NCBI GenBank assembly: GCA_948851665.1
Contig: CAQOWG010000004.1
Coordinates: 8,472 to 72,471 of the forward strand
Direction of reading: 5' to 3'
Length of the DNA: 64,000 bases
From: an uncultured Candidatus Saccharibacteria bacterium
GTDB taxonomy: Bacteria; Patescibacteriota; Saccharimonadia; Saccharimonadales; Saccharimonadaceae
Shown here: positions 16,733 through 26,182 of the stretch, piece after piece
Layout of the letters: the number at the start of each line of letters is the position of its first letter
How positions within the stretch are numbered: position 1 is the first letter of the stretch
The notes under the pieces: model-generated
Database searches by the model: none
The model's input: the letters and a program-made list of their open reading frames with translations, nothing else
What the model was told of the DNA's origin: nothing
Made by a program: the position numbers and the translations under genes

Positions 16733-16740
16733 TACTTCCC

Positions 16741-17838
16741 CTAATGAATATAATTGAAGTTACCAACCGCGCTAGCTGGAATAGTTGACTCGTAAATCAC
16801 ATTGAGCTGATAACCATAGTTCATCTCACGGACAGTAATCGAGCCGTCTCCATGGACCGCTGTAACGATACCAACGTGCCCATACCAACCGGCTGCAGTC
16901 TGGAAAATGGCACCATATGACGGAGTTTTATCGACTCTCATGCCAAAGTAGCGAGCAGCATTGGCCCAGTTGTTGGCATTACCCCAAGTTGTAGCCGGAG
17001 TAGGCAAGGCCATACCGTTAGCCCAGCGCCACCACCAAGCGTAATAAGTACAGTTACCCCAGGCCATAGTATTACCACCATCGGCCGTAACCGGCTCATA
17101 GATTCTATGCATACTCTGGCGGTCGGAAGCGGAACCATAGTAGGAGTAGCTGTAAACCGGGACATATTCCGGGCGCTCGGTTAGTGGCAATACGCCACCC
17201 GGCAAGACAATCTTGCTCCCAACCACAAGACCCGTACTCTCAAGGTCGTTACGAGCAATCATTTCCGCGACGTTAGTGCTATAGCGTGAAGCAATTGACT
17301 GATACGTGTCACCGGTTTTAACACTATAAACAATACCGGCGGTGGCAGGCAAACTCAGCACCTGACCAACAGTGACAGCAGTGTCTTTAAGGCTGTTCGA
17401 CCAGCGAATCTGATCAGTAGTAATACCATAGCGCGCAGCAATACTTTCCATCGTATCATTAGCGTCAACAATATAAGTAACCACACCGCGCGGATTAGCA
17501 ATAGGAGTATACCCCGGTTTTTCGATCTTGTCAGCACTAGTTTGAGCAATGTCACGCAAAACCGCTGCCGAGACATAGTTACCAGACACGGCGTCGGTTG
17601 AGGCTAGGTTCATGGCGCTAGAAAGAGAGGCCACTACATAAAGCTCAGACAGCTGATCGGCAGTGGCGCCATCGCTAGCAGCAATATTGGTCATATTGAG
17701 ACCGGAAGTGCCGGAGGCAGTCTTGTCTTTGGATCCGAAAATCGCAACGGACAAAACCAACACCGTAGCCGCAAGATATGGCATCACGCGACTGATTGCA
17801 TGCCAAAACTTATGTTCTTTATTCTGTTTCTTACGCAT
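16741..17838 (-). CDS. Secreted LysM-CHAP peptidoglycan hydrolase
   Basis: The 365-residue protein has an N-terminal membrane segment or uncleaved signal (PYLAATVLVLSVAIFG), two LysM modules (about residues 117-165 with YIVDANDTMESIAARYG, and 167-213 with YSVKTGDTYQSIASRYS), and a C-terminal CHAP domain. Catalytic Cys lies in GNCTYYAWWWRW and His in YGHVGIVTAV. It should bind and cleave peptidoglycan peptides outside the membrane, for cell separation or for attack on a host wall. A GGGGGAGG Shine-Dalgarno precedes the ATG and a TGTGCTATAAT -10 lies just upstream (about 17862-17872). Confidence 0.9.
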   Translation of the reverse strand: MRKKQNKEHKFWHAISRVMPYLAATVLVLSVAIFGSKDKTASGTSGLNMTNIAASDGATADQLSELYVVASLSSAMNLASTDAVSGNYVSAAVLRDIAQTSADKIEKPGYTPIANPRGVVTYIVDANDTMESIAARYGITTDQIRWSNSLKDTAVTVGQVLSLPATAGIVYSVKTGDTYQSIASRYSTNVAEMIARNDLESTGLVVGSKIVLPGGVLPLTERPEYVPVYSYSYYGSASDRQSMHRIYEPVTADGGNTMAWGNCTYYAWWWRWANGMALPTPATTWGNANNWANAARYFGMRVDKTPSYGAIFQTAAGWYGHVGIVTAVHGDGSITVREMNYGYQLNVIYESTIPASAVGNFNYIH

Positions 17839-17892
17839 ATTTTATCCTCCCCCTACCTCTATTATAGCACATTATTGCGATTATGTCTATAC

Positions 17893-19440
17893 CTAAAGTG
17901 CAATATTGCACATTTTCTGGCAATAGTTCTGGATATTGGCCTGGTGACCAGCGTCATCGGCAGCATAATACATTTTGCCATCATCTCCAGTGAGGAAAAA
18001 GAACATATCAGACAACGATCCATCAGGGTTGGCAACCGCCTCGAGAGCGGAAACGCTTGGATTAGCGATTGGTCCATAAGGTAGACCGGGGTTTTTGCGG
18101 GTGTTGTAGGGAGAATCAATATCGAGAATACTGATATTATCGGTGTAGATAGTACGATCTGGGTCGATTAAATCAGCAGCATAAGAGGCAGTGACATCAC
18201 TCCCGAGGTTCATACCGGCATCAAGGCGGTTGTAGAAAATCTGCGCGACTTTAGCCATGTCATTGGTATTACCAGCCTCACGCTGAACTACTGACGCAAG
18301 GGTAATTCCTTGGTACAGATTAAGGCCATGAACGGCAAATTTGGCTTGTAGGTCCTCTTCGCGGACAATTTTGGCAAACTCCTCGATAAAACGGCCGACT
18401 ATCGTTTCGACATCGTCATCAGTGAAGAACTCATAGGTTTCTCCGTAGAGGTATCCCTCAAGAGAAGTGGCATCCTCTGGGTATCCCTCAAAGACCCAAC
18501 CATAGCTTTCTTTACTATAATCATGCTGGAAGGCCTCATCCACTTCTTCCTTGGTATATCCAGCGTTGATGAGATTATTGCGAATATTCAACATAGTATC
18601 ACCAGGAAGGACAGTAAAACTAAAGACACTATCGGCGCCGTGCAAAAGTAGCTCAGTAATGCGTTGAACGGAGAGGGACTGATTAAAACTGTATTCGCCA
18701 GCCTTTAGATGTTCACCATGGGAATTAAGACGGAAGTAAATTTGGAAGCTGAGTGGGTCACGAATAAGACCGGCTTCCTTAAGTTGATTGGCGACTTGAG
18801 AAATGCCACTACCGGATTCGACCAGAAAAGTAGTGGGGCGGCAAGCGTCAGCGGTATTATTCTCGCAATCAATTTCGGCAACGGGGCGAAGATTGTGAGT
18901 ATAGTAGACAAAAGCAGCGCCGCCAGCAAGCACCAAAAGCACCAAGAGAACCAGCAGGACACGCACAAAGCCATGGCGACGTGGGCCTTTACCCTTGATG
19001 GTTTTGTGACCAGCTGCTGCAGCGCGCGAGGTAGTTTTGCCGGTTTTTTCCTCTAGAAAATCTTGCAAAATAATCGCAGCAGCTTCGGAGTCGATGTCGC
19101 CTTTCTTAGTAGTCTTTTTGCGACCCTTGAGGCGTTTTTCCGCCTCAACAGAAGTGAGAGATTCGTCCTGAAAACAGATTTTGGCTTCTGGGATCTGGCG
19201 TTTTAATTCTTTGGCAAATTTGCGGACGTAAGTGCTTTGCTTGGTTTCGTTGCCTTCGTTACTACGAGGCATACCAAGGACAAAGTTGTCAATATCCCAG
19301 GCACGCGCCAATGAGGAAATTTTTTGAAATTCTTCCCCATTAACCTCAATTGCGTTGTATGGAATAGCGATACGAACTTTAGAATCGGCTTTGGCGACGC
19401 CGATGCGTTTTGTGCCTACATCAAGAGCAATCAATTTCAT
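17893..19440 (-). CDS. Fusion of Holliday-junction resolvase RuvX (YqgF) and lytic transglycosylase MltG
   Basis: One uninterrupted 515-residue frame joins two proteins that are neighbours in many bacteria. Residues 1 to about 140 are YqgF/RuvX: MKLIALDVGTKRIGVA, VLGMPRSNEGNETKQ, DESLTSVEAE and DSEAAAIILQDFL (RNase-H fold). After a basic linker and one transmembrane helix (VRVLLVLLVLLVLAGGAAF, about 160-180), residues 195-510 are MltG/YceG: YLYGETYEF with the catalytic Glu region, ASVVQREAGNTNDMAKVAQIFYNRL, and NTRKNPGLPYGPIANPS. The N-terminal nuclease-fold domain is thus cytoplasmic and the transglycosylase extracytoplasmic. An AGGAG Shine-Dalgarno in the end of the upstream gene and a two-base gap mark an operon. 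Confidence 0.9.
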   Translation of the reverse strand: MKLIALDVGTKRIGVAKADSKVRIAIPYNAIEVNGEEFQKISSLARAWDIDNFVLGMPRSNEGNETKQSTYVRKFAKELKRQIPEAKICFQDESLTSVEAEKRLKGRKKTTKKGDIDSEAAAIILQDFLEEKTGKTTSRAAAAGHKTIKGKGPRRHGFVRVLLVLLVLLVLAGGAAFVYYTHNLRPVAEIDCENNTADACRPTTFLVESGSGISQVANQLKEAGLIRDPLSFQIYFRLNSHGEHLKAGEYSFNQSLSVQRITELLLHGADSVFSFTVLPGDTMLNIRNNLINAGYTKEEVDEAFQHDYSKESYGWVFEGYPEDATSLEGYLYGETYEFFTDDDVETIVGRFIEEFAKIVREEDLQAKFAVHGLNLYQGITLASVVQREAGNTNDMAKVAQIFYNRLDAGMNLGSDVTASYAADLIDPDRTIYTDNISILDIDSPYNTRKNPGLPYGPIANPSVSALEAVANPDGSLSDMFFFLTGDDGKMYYAADDAGHQANIQNYCQKMCNIAL

Positions 19441-19442
19441 TT

Positions 19443-21242
19443 CTACTCCTCACCCTCAAGAATAATGGTAACTTTACTACGATCATTTGGGATCTTGTTG
19501 ACCCAGAAGAACGGCGTGCGTACCTCGGCTGAACTAACACCGGTGATAAGCCGGAGTTCGGACTGGACTTCGCCAGTTTTGCGACCCTTGGTTTTTTCAA
19601 AAATCAAATCCTCAGTGACAATTGGACCAATCGAGACGACAGCTTTGAGGCGAGCTGGCTCGTCGATGCTAGAAAAGCGTTCGAAATAGATCTCGTCATA
19701 GGCATAAACCTTACGATCGTCACCTAGGCTGAGCTTATGCTTGATATATTCTTCAACTTTGGAACGCTCAACCATGTAGACCGAATAAGTCACCTTAATG
19801 TCTGCCTTAGGTTTTGTACTTTCGCCGACTGGTTCGCCGACGGCTGGAGTGGAGCTTTTGTCGGTCACCTCGGCTTTAAAGCTACTCTCGATGGCGACCA
19901 TGTCTTTTGGAACATCGGCGAAGACCATTTCACGACCGTCGGTGGTGTGGTCGGCGAGTTGAGCATCGGCGAATTTATCAACTTCTTCTTGGCTGACGAC
20001 CTTTTCCATTTTGGTGGTGCCGCCAGAAAAAGCCATGGAATTACTGACAGTATACATACCCTGGAAAGTATGCCAAGTTTCAGAGGCGGAAACATTATAA
20101 TCCTCCCCGCCTTTTTCGGCCTCGACGGTGATAGTAGCGGCCAAGCGACATGCTTTGGTAAGTGAAGAACAGCCAGATGGCAAATTATCACCATCCCAGG
20201 TCAGGGTATTACTAGTAGTAGCGACGAAGCGCAGGCCGCCATCGGTGGTAAAAACGTCTCCTTCATTCACGACAATTGAGAAAGGAGCGGTAATTTCACT
20301 GCCATTCTTAGGAGTAAAAGTAGTGCTGACAGTTACTGCGCCAGAGGCTTTGTCGCCCTTATTCTCTTTAGTGTTGCTCTCGAATTCGCCGGAATATTTC
20401 TGTTCCAAGGTTTGCTGTTCGGCATAGAACTTGCCTTCTTCGATATTTTCTTCCTCTGGATTGGTGGTAAAAGTGACGCTTTCGGAAAAGTTTTCCGGGG
20501 TGCTGCTGACAGCGACCGTAATGGTGGCGGAAGGGGCAAAAACAAAAGCCCAGACTAGAAGCAGGATTGTAACAAATCCAATCGGGGCGCCGATCATAAT
20601 CCATTTGCGATATTTTTCAAAGAAATTGTTGGGGGCGGAAGGATTTTTAGTAGATTTATTACCCATCAAGCGGGATTTGAGGCCGGATTTTTCGCCTTTT
20701 TTGGACTTCCCAGCGGCCTTCTCGAGGTCCTCATCGCTGAGGTTGATGGTGTTAGCGTTTTTGTTGGAGGCCGAATCTGCTCCATCTAGAGGTGCTTTTG
20801 AGGTGGCTTTAGCACCATCGGCTTTGAGCTCGCCTCCAAGCTCGACTTCTTGGCCACCAGCAGGTATAGACTCGGATTTGTTACGAGACTTCTTGCCCTT
20901 GAGGTCGGTTTCATCAATCTCATCCACGATATCGGCGGCAGCTTCGGCAGCGCGTACATTTGCCTCGGTCGGGATGACTGGGCGCGACTGGAGAGTTTTG
21001 GCGACGGGAATACGAGTACTCATCGCCATCTTGACGACGGCAGGGTCCTGAGTAACAATTACTACGATTTTGTCACACTCTTTGGCGACACGTGCTACCA
21101 ACTTCATATTCACTGAGCTACGGAGTATGGAGCTTTTTTTCGGGGGCACAAGGGCCACAAGTTTTTGTTCGGCCTGTTGAAGCTTGGTGAGGATATCAGT
21201 GATATCATCCTCCGCCTCCAAATAAATCACTTCCTTGTTCAT
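19443..21242 (-). CDS. CPR-type membrane protein ('baseplate J/gp47-like' annotation family)
   Basis: The 599-residue protein starts MNKEVIYLEAEDDITDILTK, and the N-terminal 90 residues (KLVALVPPKK, VNMKLVARVAKECDKIVVIV) match a family widespread in Patescibacteria that databases often label baseplate J-like. A charged low-complexity stretch follows (about 120-215), then one transmembrane helix (WIMIGAPIGFVTILLLVWAF) and a large extracellular beta-rich part (about 245-590) with a disulfide-capable SGCSSLTKACR. The start at 21242 is chosen by the family start; the longer frame from 21356 has no support. It is co-transcribed with the RuvX-MltG fusion. Function is unknown; a link to envelope or pilus-like structures is conjecture. 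Confidence 0.75.
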   Translation of the reverse strand: MNKEVIYLEAEDDITDILTKLQQAEQKLVALVPPKKSSILRSSVNMKLVARVAKECDKIVVIVTQDPAVVKMAMSTRIPVAKTLQSRPVIPTEANVRAAEAAADIVDEIDETDLKGKKSRNKSESIPAGGQEVELGGELKADGAKATSKAPLDGADSASNKNANTINLSDEDLEKAAGKSKKGEKSGLKSRLMGNKSTKNPSAPNNFFEKYRKWIMIGAPIGFVTILLLVWAFVFAPSATITVAVSSTPENFSESVTFTTNPEEENIEEGKFYAEQQTLEQKYSGEFESNTKENKGDKASGAVTVSTTFTPKNGSEITAPFSIVVNEGDVFTTDGGLRFVATTSNTLTWDGDNLPSGCSSLTKACRLAATITVEAEKGGEDYNVSASETWHTFQGMYTVSNSMAFSGGTTKMEKVVSQEEVDKFADAQLADHTTDGREMVFADVPKDMVAIESSFKAEVTDKSSTPAVGEPVGESTKPKADIKVTYSVYMVERSKVEEYIKHKLSLGDDRKVYAYDEIYFERFSSIDEPARLKAVVSIGPIVTEDLIFEKTKGRKTGEVQSELRLITGVSSAEVRTPFFWVNKIPNDRSKVTIILEGEE

Positions 21243-21312
21243 ATATGACCAGTTTATCACAAAAACTATGAGCTTAAAACGCTTGAAATTCTGGGGTTTT
21301 AGCATAAGCCTA

Positions 21313-21341
21313 TTGACTTTTACTAACTTGCGTGCTATAAT
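21313..21341 (+). promoter_or_regulatory. Promoter of the 21450 gene with structured leader
   Basis: TTGACT (21313-21318) and TATAAT (21336-21341) are 17 bases apart. The leader of about 100 bases contains CGCCC (21389-21393), which can pair either with GGGCG (21363-21367) or, shifted by one base, with GGCGC (21113+ equivalent at 21413-21417), so two alternative hairpins are possible. A GGGAGGTGA Shine-Dalgarno precedes the ATG. Confidence 0.75.
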
Positions 21342-21449
21342 GGGAAGATAACCCAAGTTTTGGGGCGATTTTGGTGTGAAAACTCCGGCGCCCTTGAGGT
21401 AGAACTTTAAGAGGCGCTAATTCTTTGTTCAAATCAGGGAGGTGATCAA

Positions 21450-22130
21450 ATGAACATTGAAACAATCTTGATTCTGCTTGCAATTTGGGTATGCATCATG
21501 CCGCTCCTATTGGCTGATGCTATCACCTACAAATTAGCAAGAATTGTTACTCATCGAGCCGGCGACAACGACACGGTGGATTATTTCGTAGCGGGAATGT
21601 GCTGCCAGCCGCTCCAGGCTTTTGCGTTTATGTTTGGCCTGCCGGCCCTCAAAGGCGACACGCTCAAGCTATTACCCTATAGCCAACGAAGAGCACATTT
21701 TCAAAAGATGACCAAAGCGATTCTTGACGATGTCGCCAAAAATCATTACCAAAAGGTGCGGATTTTTGCGATTTCAGTCGGGGCAACTGTACCCTATATG
21801 GTTGGTCAGAGGGTGGCGACGGGAGAGGTAGAGAACGATTTCGAACTGGAATGCCATTTAATTAGCCCGTGCTACACGAAGCAGTTTATGAAGATAGCAA
21901 CAAGGCTGAAAATACGAGCACTTTATCCGTTGGTAACGGCACTAAGGTTAGTGCTCGGACCGTTCAGTTTCATACCGATCGTTCCGGGCTGCGTCAAGCT
22001 GTTTTCGGTGTCGCTCGTAGTGAGTCAGGTAGAGCAAATACTTTTTGCCTCGCCGATAGACTGTACGCATCGAAGATACGTTAAAAGCGTGATGCTCAGC
22101 AGCGACGATGAGTATTTACATAGCTCCTAG
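21450..22130 (+). CDS. Membrane-anchored alpha/beta-hydrolase-like protein, unknown function
   Basis: The 226-residue product has an N-terminal hydrophobic helix (ILILLAIWVCIMPLLLADAI). The segment VRIFAISVGATVPYMVG (about 112-128) resembles a nucleophile elbow (here A-I-S-V-G-A) of the alpha/beta-hydrolase fold, and RYVKSVMLSS near the end may hold further fold elements. An aspartate and histidine of a triad cannot be placed with certainty. The gene has its own strong promoter, a leader of about 100 bases and a strong Shine-Dalgarno. I do not recognise a named family. Confidence 0.7.
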   Translation: MNIETILILLAIWVCIMPLLLADAITYKLARIVTHRAGDNDTVDYFVAGMCCQPLQAFAFMFGLPALKGDTLKLLPYSQRRAHFQKMTKAILDDVAKNHYQKVRIFAISVGATVPYMVGQRVATGEVENDFELECHLISPCYTKQFMKIATRLKIRALYPLVTALRLVLGPFSFIPIVPGCVKLFSVSLVVSQVEQILFASPIDCTHRRYVKSVMLSSDDEYLHSS

Positions 22131-22179
22131 TAGCGGGGATTTTTCCTTGCTCAGCCCTAGACGTGCTATAATAGCCATA

Positions 22180-23592
22180 ATGGGCTTATTCAGCAAGAAA
22201 CAAAAACCAATCAATTCTTACGCCGGCATGGTAGATTCGGCAGCTCTAGCACAGCGGGCGCTTGATTTTATCGCGGAAGGAGTTTTGCTTATTGATGCGG
22301 GTGGAATGATTCAATTTGCCAATCCGGCAGCCGCGACAATGACTGGATACGATTCATCTACGATGTTGACGGGGCTAGATTATTCTCTAATTTTAAGGTT
22401 AGAAAGTGCGGATGGGGCGCCGATTGAAATTAGTAAGACTGATATATATACGGCCATTAAAACCAACCAACCGCTAACCTCACGGGAATATTTACTAGTG
22501 TCGGCACAGGCCGAGCACCGAATGGCAATTGCGTTGTCGGTGATCCCGACTGGTGGTACGCATGACTTCAAAATTATTACTTTCCGCGATATTACAAAGG
22601 AGCTCCAAGAGGAAAACGAGCAGGCAGAATTTATTTCGACCGCTTCACACGAAATGCGTACGCCGGTAGCCTCGATTGAAGGGTACCTTGGTTTAGCGCT
22701 CAACCCACAGACAGCGACAATTGACGCACGGGCGAAACAGTACCTCGAGGCGGCCCATTCGGCCAGTCAGCATCTTGGGCGGTTATTCAAAGATTTATTA
22801 GACGTAACGAAACTTGACGACAAACGGCTCAAAGCGCACCCGGTACCAGTGGACGCAGTGGAAGTTGTGCAAAAACTGGCCGCCACCCACGAAAAGGAAT
22901 TTATGGCAAAAAATCTACATTATACTTTTGGCGCCAACGAGCCGACGGGTGGTTTCGATAAAAAACATATCGAGCCAAAAGTCTATATGGCAGTCGATTT
23001 GGATTTCCTTAGAGAGATTTTGGATAATTTGATTGGCAACGCGATTAAATATACGCCAGCGGGTGGGCAAATTTGGGTAAACGTGCGAGGTGACGGCGAC
23101 AAGGTATTAATCAACGTGACCGATACTGGGATTGGAATTTCGGCCGAGGATGCAGCACATGTTTTCCAGAAGTTTTACCGAGTTGATAATTCCCAAACGC
23201 GTCAGATCGGCGGTACTGGGTTGGGTCTTTATCTGGTAAAACAGCGCGTGGAAGCTTTGCACGGACGAGTCTGGCTAGAGAGCGCTTTTGGCCAAGGGTC
23301 AACGTTCTTTGTCTCCCTGCCACGACTCTCGGCATCAGAGTACGAGAGAATGTCAATCGCCGAGGCAAATCAGCGGATGATACAACAGTTCTCAGCTGCG
23401 CCAGCCCAACCAGCACAGTCGGCGCCAGTAGCTAAGCCCGCCGCAATGCCAACACCAGCGGCCCAGCCAGTTGCGATGCCGATACCAAACTCGCAGACTA
23501 TCGCACAGGCAGTTGCAGCGGTTGGCCCAGCTGCACCAAAACCAGGAATATTAACATCGGGATCGATTACCCAACAAGGAGGTACACAATGA
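22180..23592 (+). CDS. Cytoplasmic sensor histidine kinase with PAS domain
   Basis: The 470-residue protein has no transmembrane segment. A PAS domain (about 25-140; FIAEGVLLIDAGGMIQFANP) is followed by the dimerisation/phospho-acceptor helix with ISTASHEMRTPVASIEGYLG (H-box) and a HATPase domain (N-box DNLIGNAIKYTPAGG, G1 DTGIGIS, G2 GTGLGLYLVK). A Pro/Ala-rich tail of about 65 residues is similar in style to the tail of its response regulator. TATAAT (22167-22172) ends seven bases before the ATG at 22180, predicting a leaderless mRNA; the longer frame from 22108 is not supported. It overlaps the regulator gene by four bases (ATGA). Confidence 0.93.
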   Translation: MGLFSKKQKPINSYAGMVDSAALAQRALDFIAEGVLLIDAGGMIQFANPAAATMTGYDSSTMLTGLDYSLILRLESADGAPIEISKTDIYTAIKTNQPLTSREYLLVSAQAEHRMAIALSVIPTGGTHDFKIITFRDITKELQEENEQAEFISTASHEMRTPVASIEGYLGLALNPQTATIDARAKQYLEAAHSASQHLGRLFKDLLDVTKLDDKRLKAHPVPVDAVEVVQKLAATHEKEFMAKNLHYTFGANEPTGGFDKKHIEPKVYMAVDLDFLREILDNLIGNAIKYTPAGGQIWVNVRGDGDKVLINVTDTGIGISAEDAAHVFQKFYRVDNSQTRQIGGTGLGLYLVKQRVEALHGRVWLESAFGQGSTFFVSLPRLSASEYERMSIAEANQRMIQQFSAAPAQPAQSAPVAKPAAMPTPAAQPVAMPIPNSQTIAQAVAAVGPAAPKPGILTSGSITQQGGTQ

Positions 23593-24086
23593 ATAAAGTA
23601 ATGATTGCCGAAGACGACGACAGTCTGCGAGAGATCTATAGCATTCGCTTGACGGCTGAAGGGTACATGGTAGTGTCGGCGAGAGATGGCGAAGAAGCAT
23701 TAGCGATAGCGGTACGCGAGCGACCAGATTTAATTGTTTCGGATGTAATGATGCCGAAAATTAGTGGTTTTGATATGCTGGATATTCTACGCTCGACGCC
23801 TGGCATGGACAACACGAAAGTCATCATGATGACGGCATTGTCGAGTGACGACGAGCGTCAACGAGGTGAAGCGTTGGGAGCGAATCGTTATCTCGTTAAA
23901 TCACAGGTTGGCATTGAAGACGTTGTAAACGCGGTACATGAAGTACTAGGAGATCGAGACCAAGACAATACAGCTAGTCAAACCACGCCAATGGCGGAGC
24001 CGGTAATTCCAGAAGTACCAGTCGCACCAATTGCGCCAGAAACGCCAGTTGCACCAGTATTCCCCACCATGCCGCCACAGATGTAA
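23589..24086 (+). CDS. CheY-like response regulator without output domain
   Basis: The 165-residue product has one receiver domain (1-122): acidic pocket MIAEDDDSLR, phospho-acceptor Asp53 in IVSDVMMPKISG, Thr in MMTALSS and Lys in RYLVKSQ. No DNA-binding or enzymatic domain follows; instead there is a Pro/Val/Ala-rich tail (about 130-165). It should receive phosphate from the adjacent kinase and act through protein contacts. The start overlaps the kinase stop and has a GGAGG site. Confidence 0.93.
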   Translation: MNKVMIAEDDDSLREIYSIRLTAEGYMVVSARDGEEALAIAVRERPDLIVSDVMMPKISGFDMLDILRSTPGMDNTKVIMMTALSSDDERQRGEALGANRYLVKSQVGIEDVVNAVHEVLGDRDQDNTASQTTPMAEPVIPEVPVAPIAPETPVAPVFPTMPPQM

Positions 24087-24132
24087 AGGGTTCTGACTTG
24101 CCAGAACTCTAGAGAAAGTTTATAATAAAAGT

Positions 24133-24837
24133 ATGGATTCAAAAACAGTACGCCTAAATAAGTTTTTGGCGGAACGACTGGGGATTTCGCGACGACAAGC
24201 CGATGACGCGATTGCAGCCGACAAAGTCACGGTAAATGGTGAAACCGCTACTCTTGGCGCGCGTATAAACATAAATAGTATTGACAAAATTGATGAAGTG
24301 TGCTACAATGGTGATAAGGTAGGGGGCGCCGTGTCTTACATCTATCTGGCAGTCAACAAACCAGTCGGTTACCTTTGTTCGAAGCGATCTCAGGGAGATT
24401 TTCCAACAATTTACGAACTACTACCGAAGGAATATCAGAAGTTAAAGACCGTAGGGAGATTAGATCGAGATTCATCTGGGTTGATTTTATTAACAAATGA
24501 TGGCGATTTTGCATTCCAAGCAACGCATCCCCAGTTTCGGAAGACGAAGGTCTACGAAGTGGAGCTAGACCGGGCGCTAGAGCCACTGCATCAACAAGAG
24601 ATTAGTGATTTTGGTATCGAAATTGGCGATGGGGTATCGAAGCTTGGGTTAACGCGAATGGATGATAGCCGCAAGAAATGGCAGGTAACTATGAGCGAGG
24701 GACGCAACCGACAGATCCGCCGGACTTTTGCAGCACTAGGATACGAAGTAGTAAAATTGCACCGCATTCAATTCGGTAAATATCAACTTGCCGGATTAAA
24801 ACCCGGCAAATTTGAGGTGGTTGATAAAATCAACTAG
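24133..24837 (+). CDS. RsuA/RluB-family pseudouridine synthase
   Basis: The 234-residue protein begins with an S4 RNA-binding domain (VRLNKFLAERLGISRRQADD). The catalytic motif VGRLDRDSSGLILLTNDG holds the nucleophilic Asp, and GRNRQIRRTFAALGY is the family's C-terminal motif. It converts uridine to pseudouridine in rRNA (23S 2605-like or 16S 516-like; not distinguishable here). TATAAT (24121-24126) is six bases from the ATG, so leaderless. Its 3' end overlaps the end of the opposite-strand FtsA-like gene by four bases. Confidence 0.9.
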   Translation: MDSKTVRLNKFLAERLGISRRQADDAIAADKVTVNGETATLGARININSIDKIDEVCYNGDKVGGAVSYIYLAVNKPVGYLCSKRSQGDFPTIYELLPKEYQKLKTVGRLDRDSSGLILLTNDGDFAFQATHPQFRKTKVYEVELDRALEPLHQQEISDFGIEIGDGVSKLGLTRMDDSRKKWQVTMSEGRNRQIRRTFAALGYEVVKLHRIQFGKYQLAGLKPGKFEVVDKIN

Positions 24838-26174
24838 TTTTGTAGTAATTTGGAGAGCTTGCTACGCAGCCCACCATCATCAGGAACGCCAACCAGTGTG
24901 TCAAGTGCAACCCTGAGTAGACCAAGCGCAGTAATAAAACTCGAATCAAGGGTAGAGCTGGATTCGTTTTTTATTCCGGGCATGTCGCTAGCACTAACAA
25001 GATGAACGACTGGGCGACGCGCAAAAGGTAATTCTTTGAACCAATCGGTTGTTGCAAGAACATCACGCAACTCGGCTAAACCGGCACCACCACCGCAAAG
25101 CAAGATTTTATTAGGTAGAAACTCAGGAAGCTGAAATTCTTCAAGGGTGATTTGAACACCGGAAAGCCAAACGGCGAGATTGCGCTGAACAGCAAGAGTC
25201 ATCGTTTCCCTAAGGTCGGCGGGGATGCGGTCCGGAATCGAAAAGGATATTTTATAATCTTCGGCCGTGTCAAAATCAACATCGAGGGCTTGGGCGATTT
25301 GATGAGTGAAACTACGACCACCAATACCAAACATTTTCGTTCCCTCAACCCCGCCATCGTCAACGACAGCGATGTCGGTTGTGCCTCCTCCGATATCCAT
25401 GACAATTCCAGAGAAGTTGCTCTCGAGGTCGTCGCCGAGGCAAGCACGGCAAACCGCAAAAGGCTCGACCGCAACTGCGAGGAGATCAAGGTTGAGCTCG
25501 GCACAAACTTTTTCAATAGCGGAGATATGGACAAGCGGTGCAAAAGCTGTATAAAATTGAATTTCGACGTCAGCACCCTTGAAACCAATGGGGTTGGATA
25601 CCTTGTAGCCATCAATCATGATGGAAACAATGGCGGAGTTAATGAGGCGCACTTCAACATCAGGATTATTAGTTTCGTCGGCAATTTCCTTGCGGGCGCG
25701 TGCGCCGGCTCGCTCTTGGACCTGCTGAATAATAAGCGACATTTCTTGTTCAGTCAGAGGTCTATTGCCATTTTTACGACGATAACGAATCGTACTAGTG
25801 TTTCCCTTAATTAGTTCCCCGGCTACGCCAACCACGGTTAATTTGGCGGAAATCTCAGCGCGGCGTTCAGCCTCGTTCAAGGCCTTTTCACAGACGCTCA
25901 CTACGCCAGGGATATCGGCAATTGCCCCCGCATACATGTTGTCGGGAGCTTGATGCGCCTTACCGACACCAATGATTTCTAGTTCGTGATTTGGCAATTG
26001 CCTAGCAATGACAGCCTTAACAAATTCAGTACCAATATCAAGAGCAAGAATCGTGTCGCTAACCGGGCGCTCAAAACTTGGTGCATCCGGAATCGGCTCA
26101 GCCACGGCTGGCGCTTTGCTGGCGGCAGCGGGAGACTTCGCGATAGGTTTTTTGACTTTACTAAGTAGGCCCAT
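24834..26174 (-). CDS. FtsA/PilM-like actin-fold ATPase
   Basis: The 446-residue protein shows the actin-like ATPase core: phosphate-1 LALDIGTEFVKAVIA (after a Pro/Ala-rich N-terminal extension of about 35 residues), phosphate-2 VMDIGGGTTDIAVV, and adenosine motif ILLCGGGAGLAELRDVL. A 1C/SHS2-like insertion (about 75-165) supports the FtsA/PilM branch. It may tether FtsZ or a type IV pilus apparatus at the membrane. An AGGAGC Shine-Dalgarno precedes the ATG. It lies eight bases after the stop of the upstream membrane-protein gene. FtsA and PilM cannot be told apart with certainty. Confidence 0.8.
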   Translation of the reverse strand: MGLLSKVKKPIAKSPAAASKAPAVAEPIPDAPSFERPVSDTILALDIGTEFVKAVIARQLPNHELEIIGVGKAHQAPDNMYAGAIADIPGVVSVCEKALNEAERRAEISAKLTVVGVAGELIKGNTSTIRYRRKNGNRPLTEQEMSLIIQQVQERAGARARKEIADETNNPDVEVRLINSAIVSIMIDGYKVSNPIGFKGADVEIQFYTAFAPLVHISAIEKVCAELNLDLLAVAVEPFAVCRACLGDDLESNFSGIVMDIGGGTTDIAVVDDGGVEGTKMFGIGGRSFTHQIAQALDVDFDTAEDYKISFSIPDRIPADLRETMTLAVQRNLAVWLSGVQITLEEFQLPEFLPNKILLCGGGAGLAELRDVLATTDWFKELPFARRPVVHLVSASDMPGIKNESSSTLDSSFITALGLLRVALDTLVGVPDDGGLRSKLSKLLQN

Positions 26175-26182
26175 ATAAGCTC

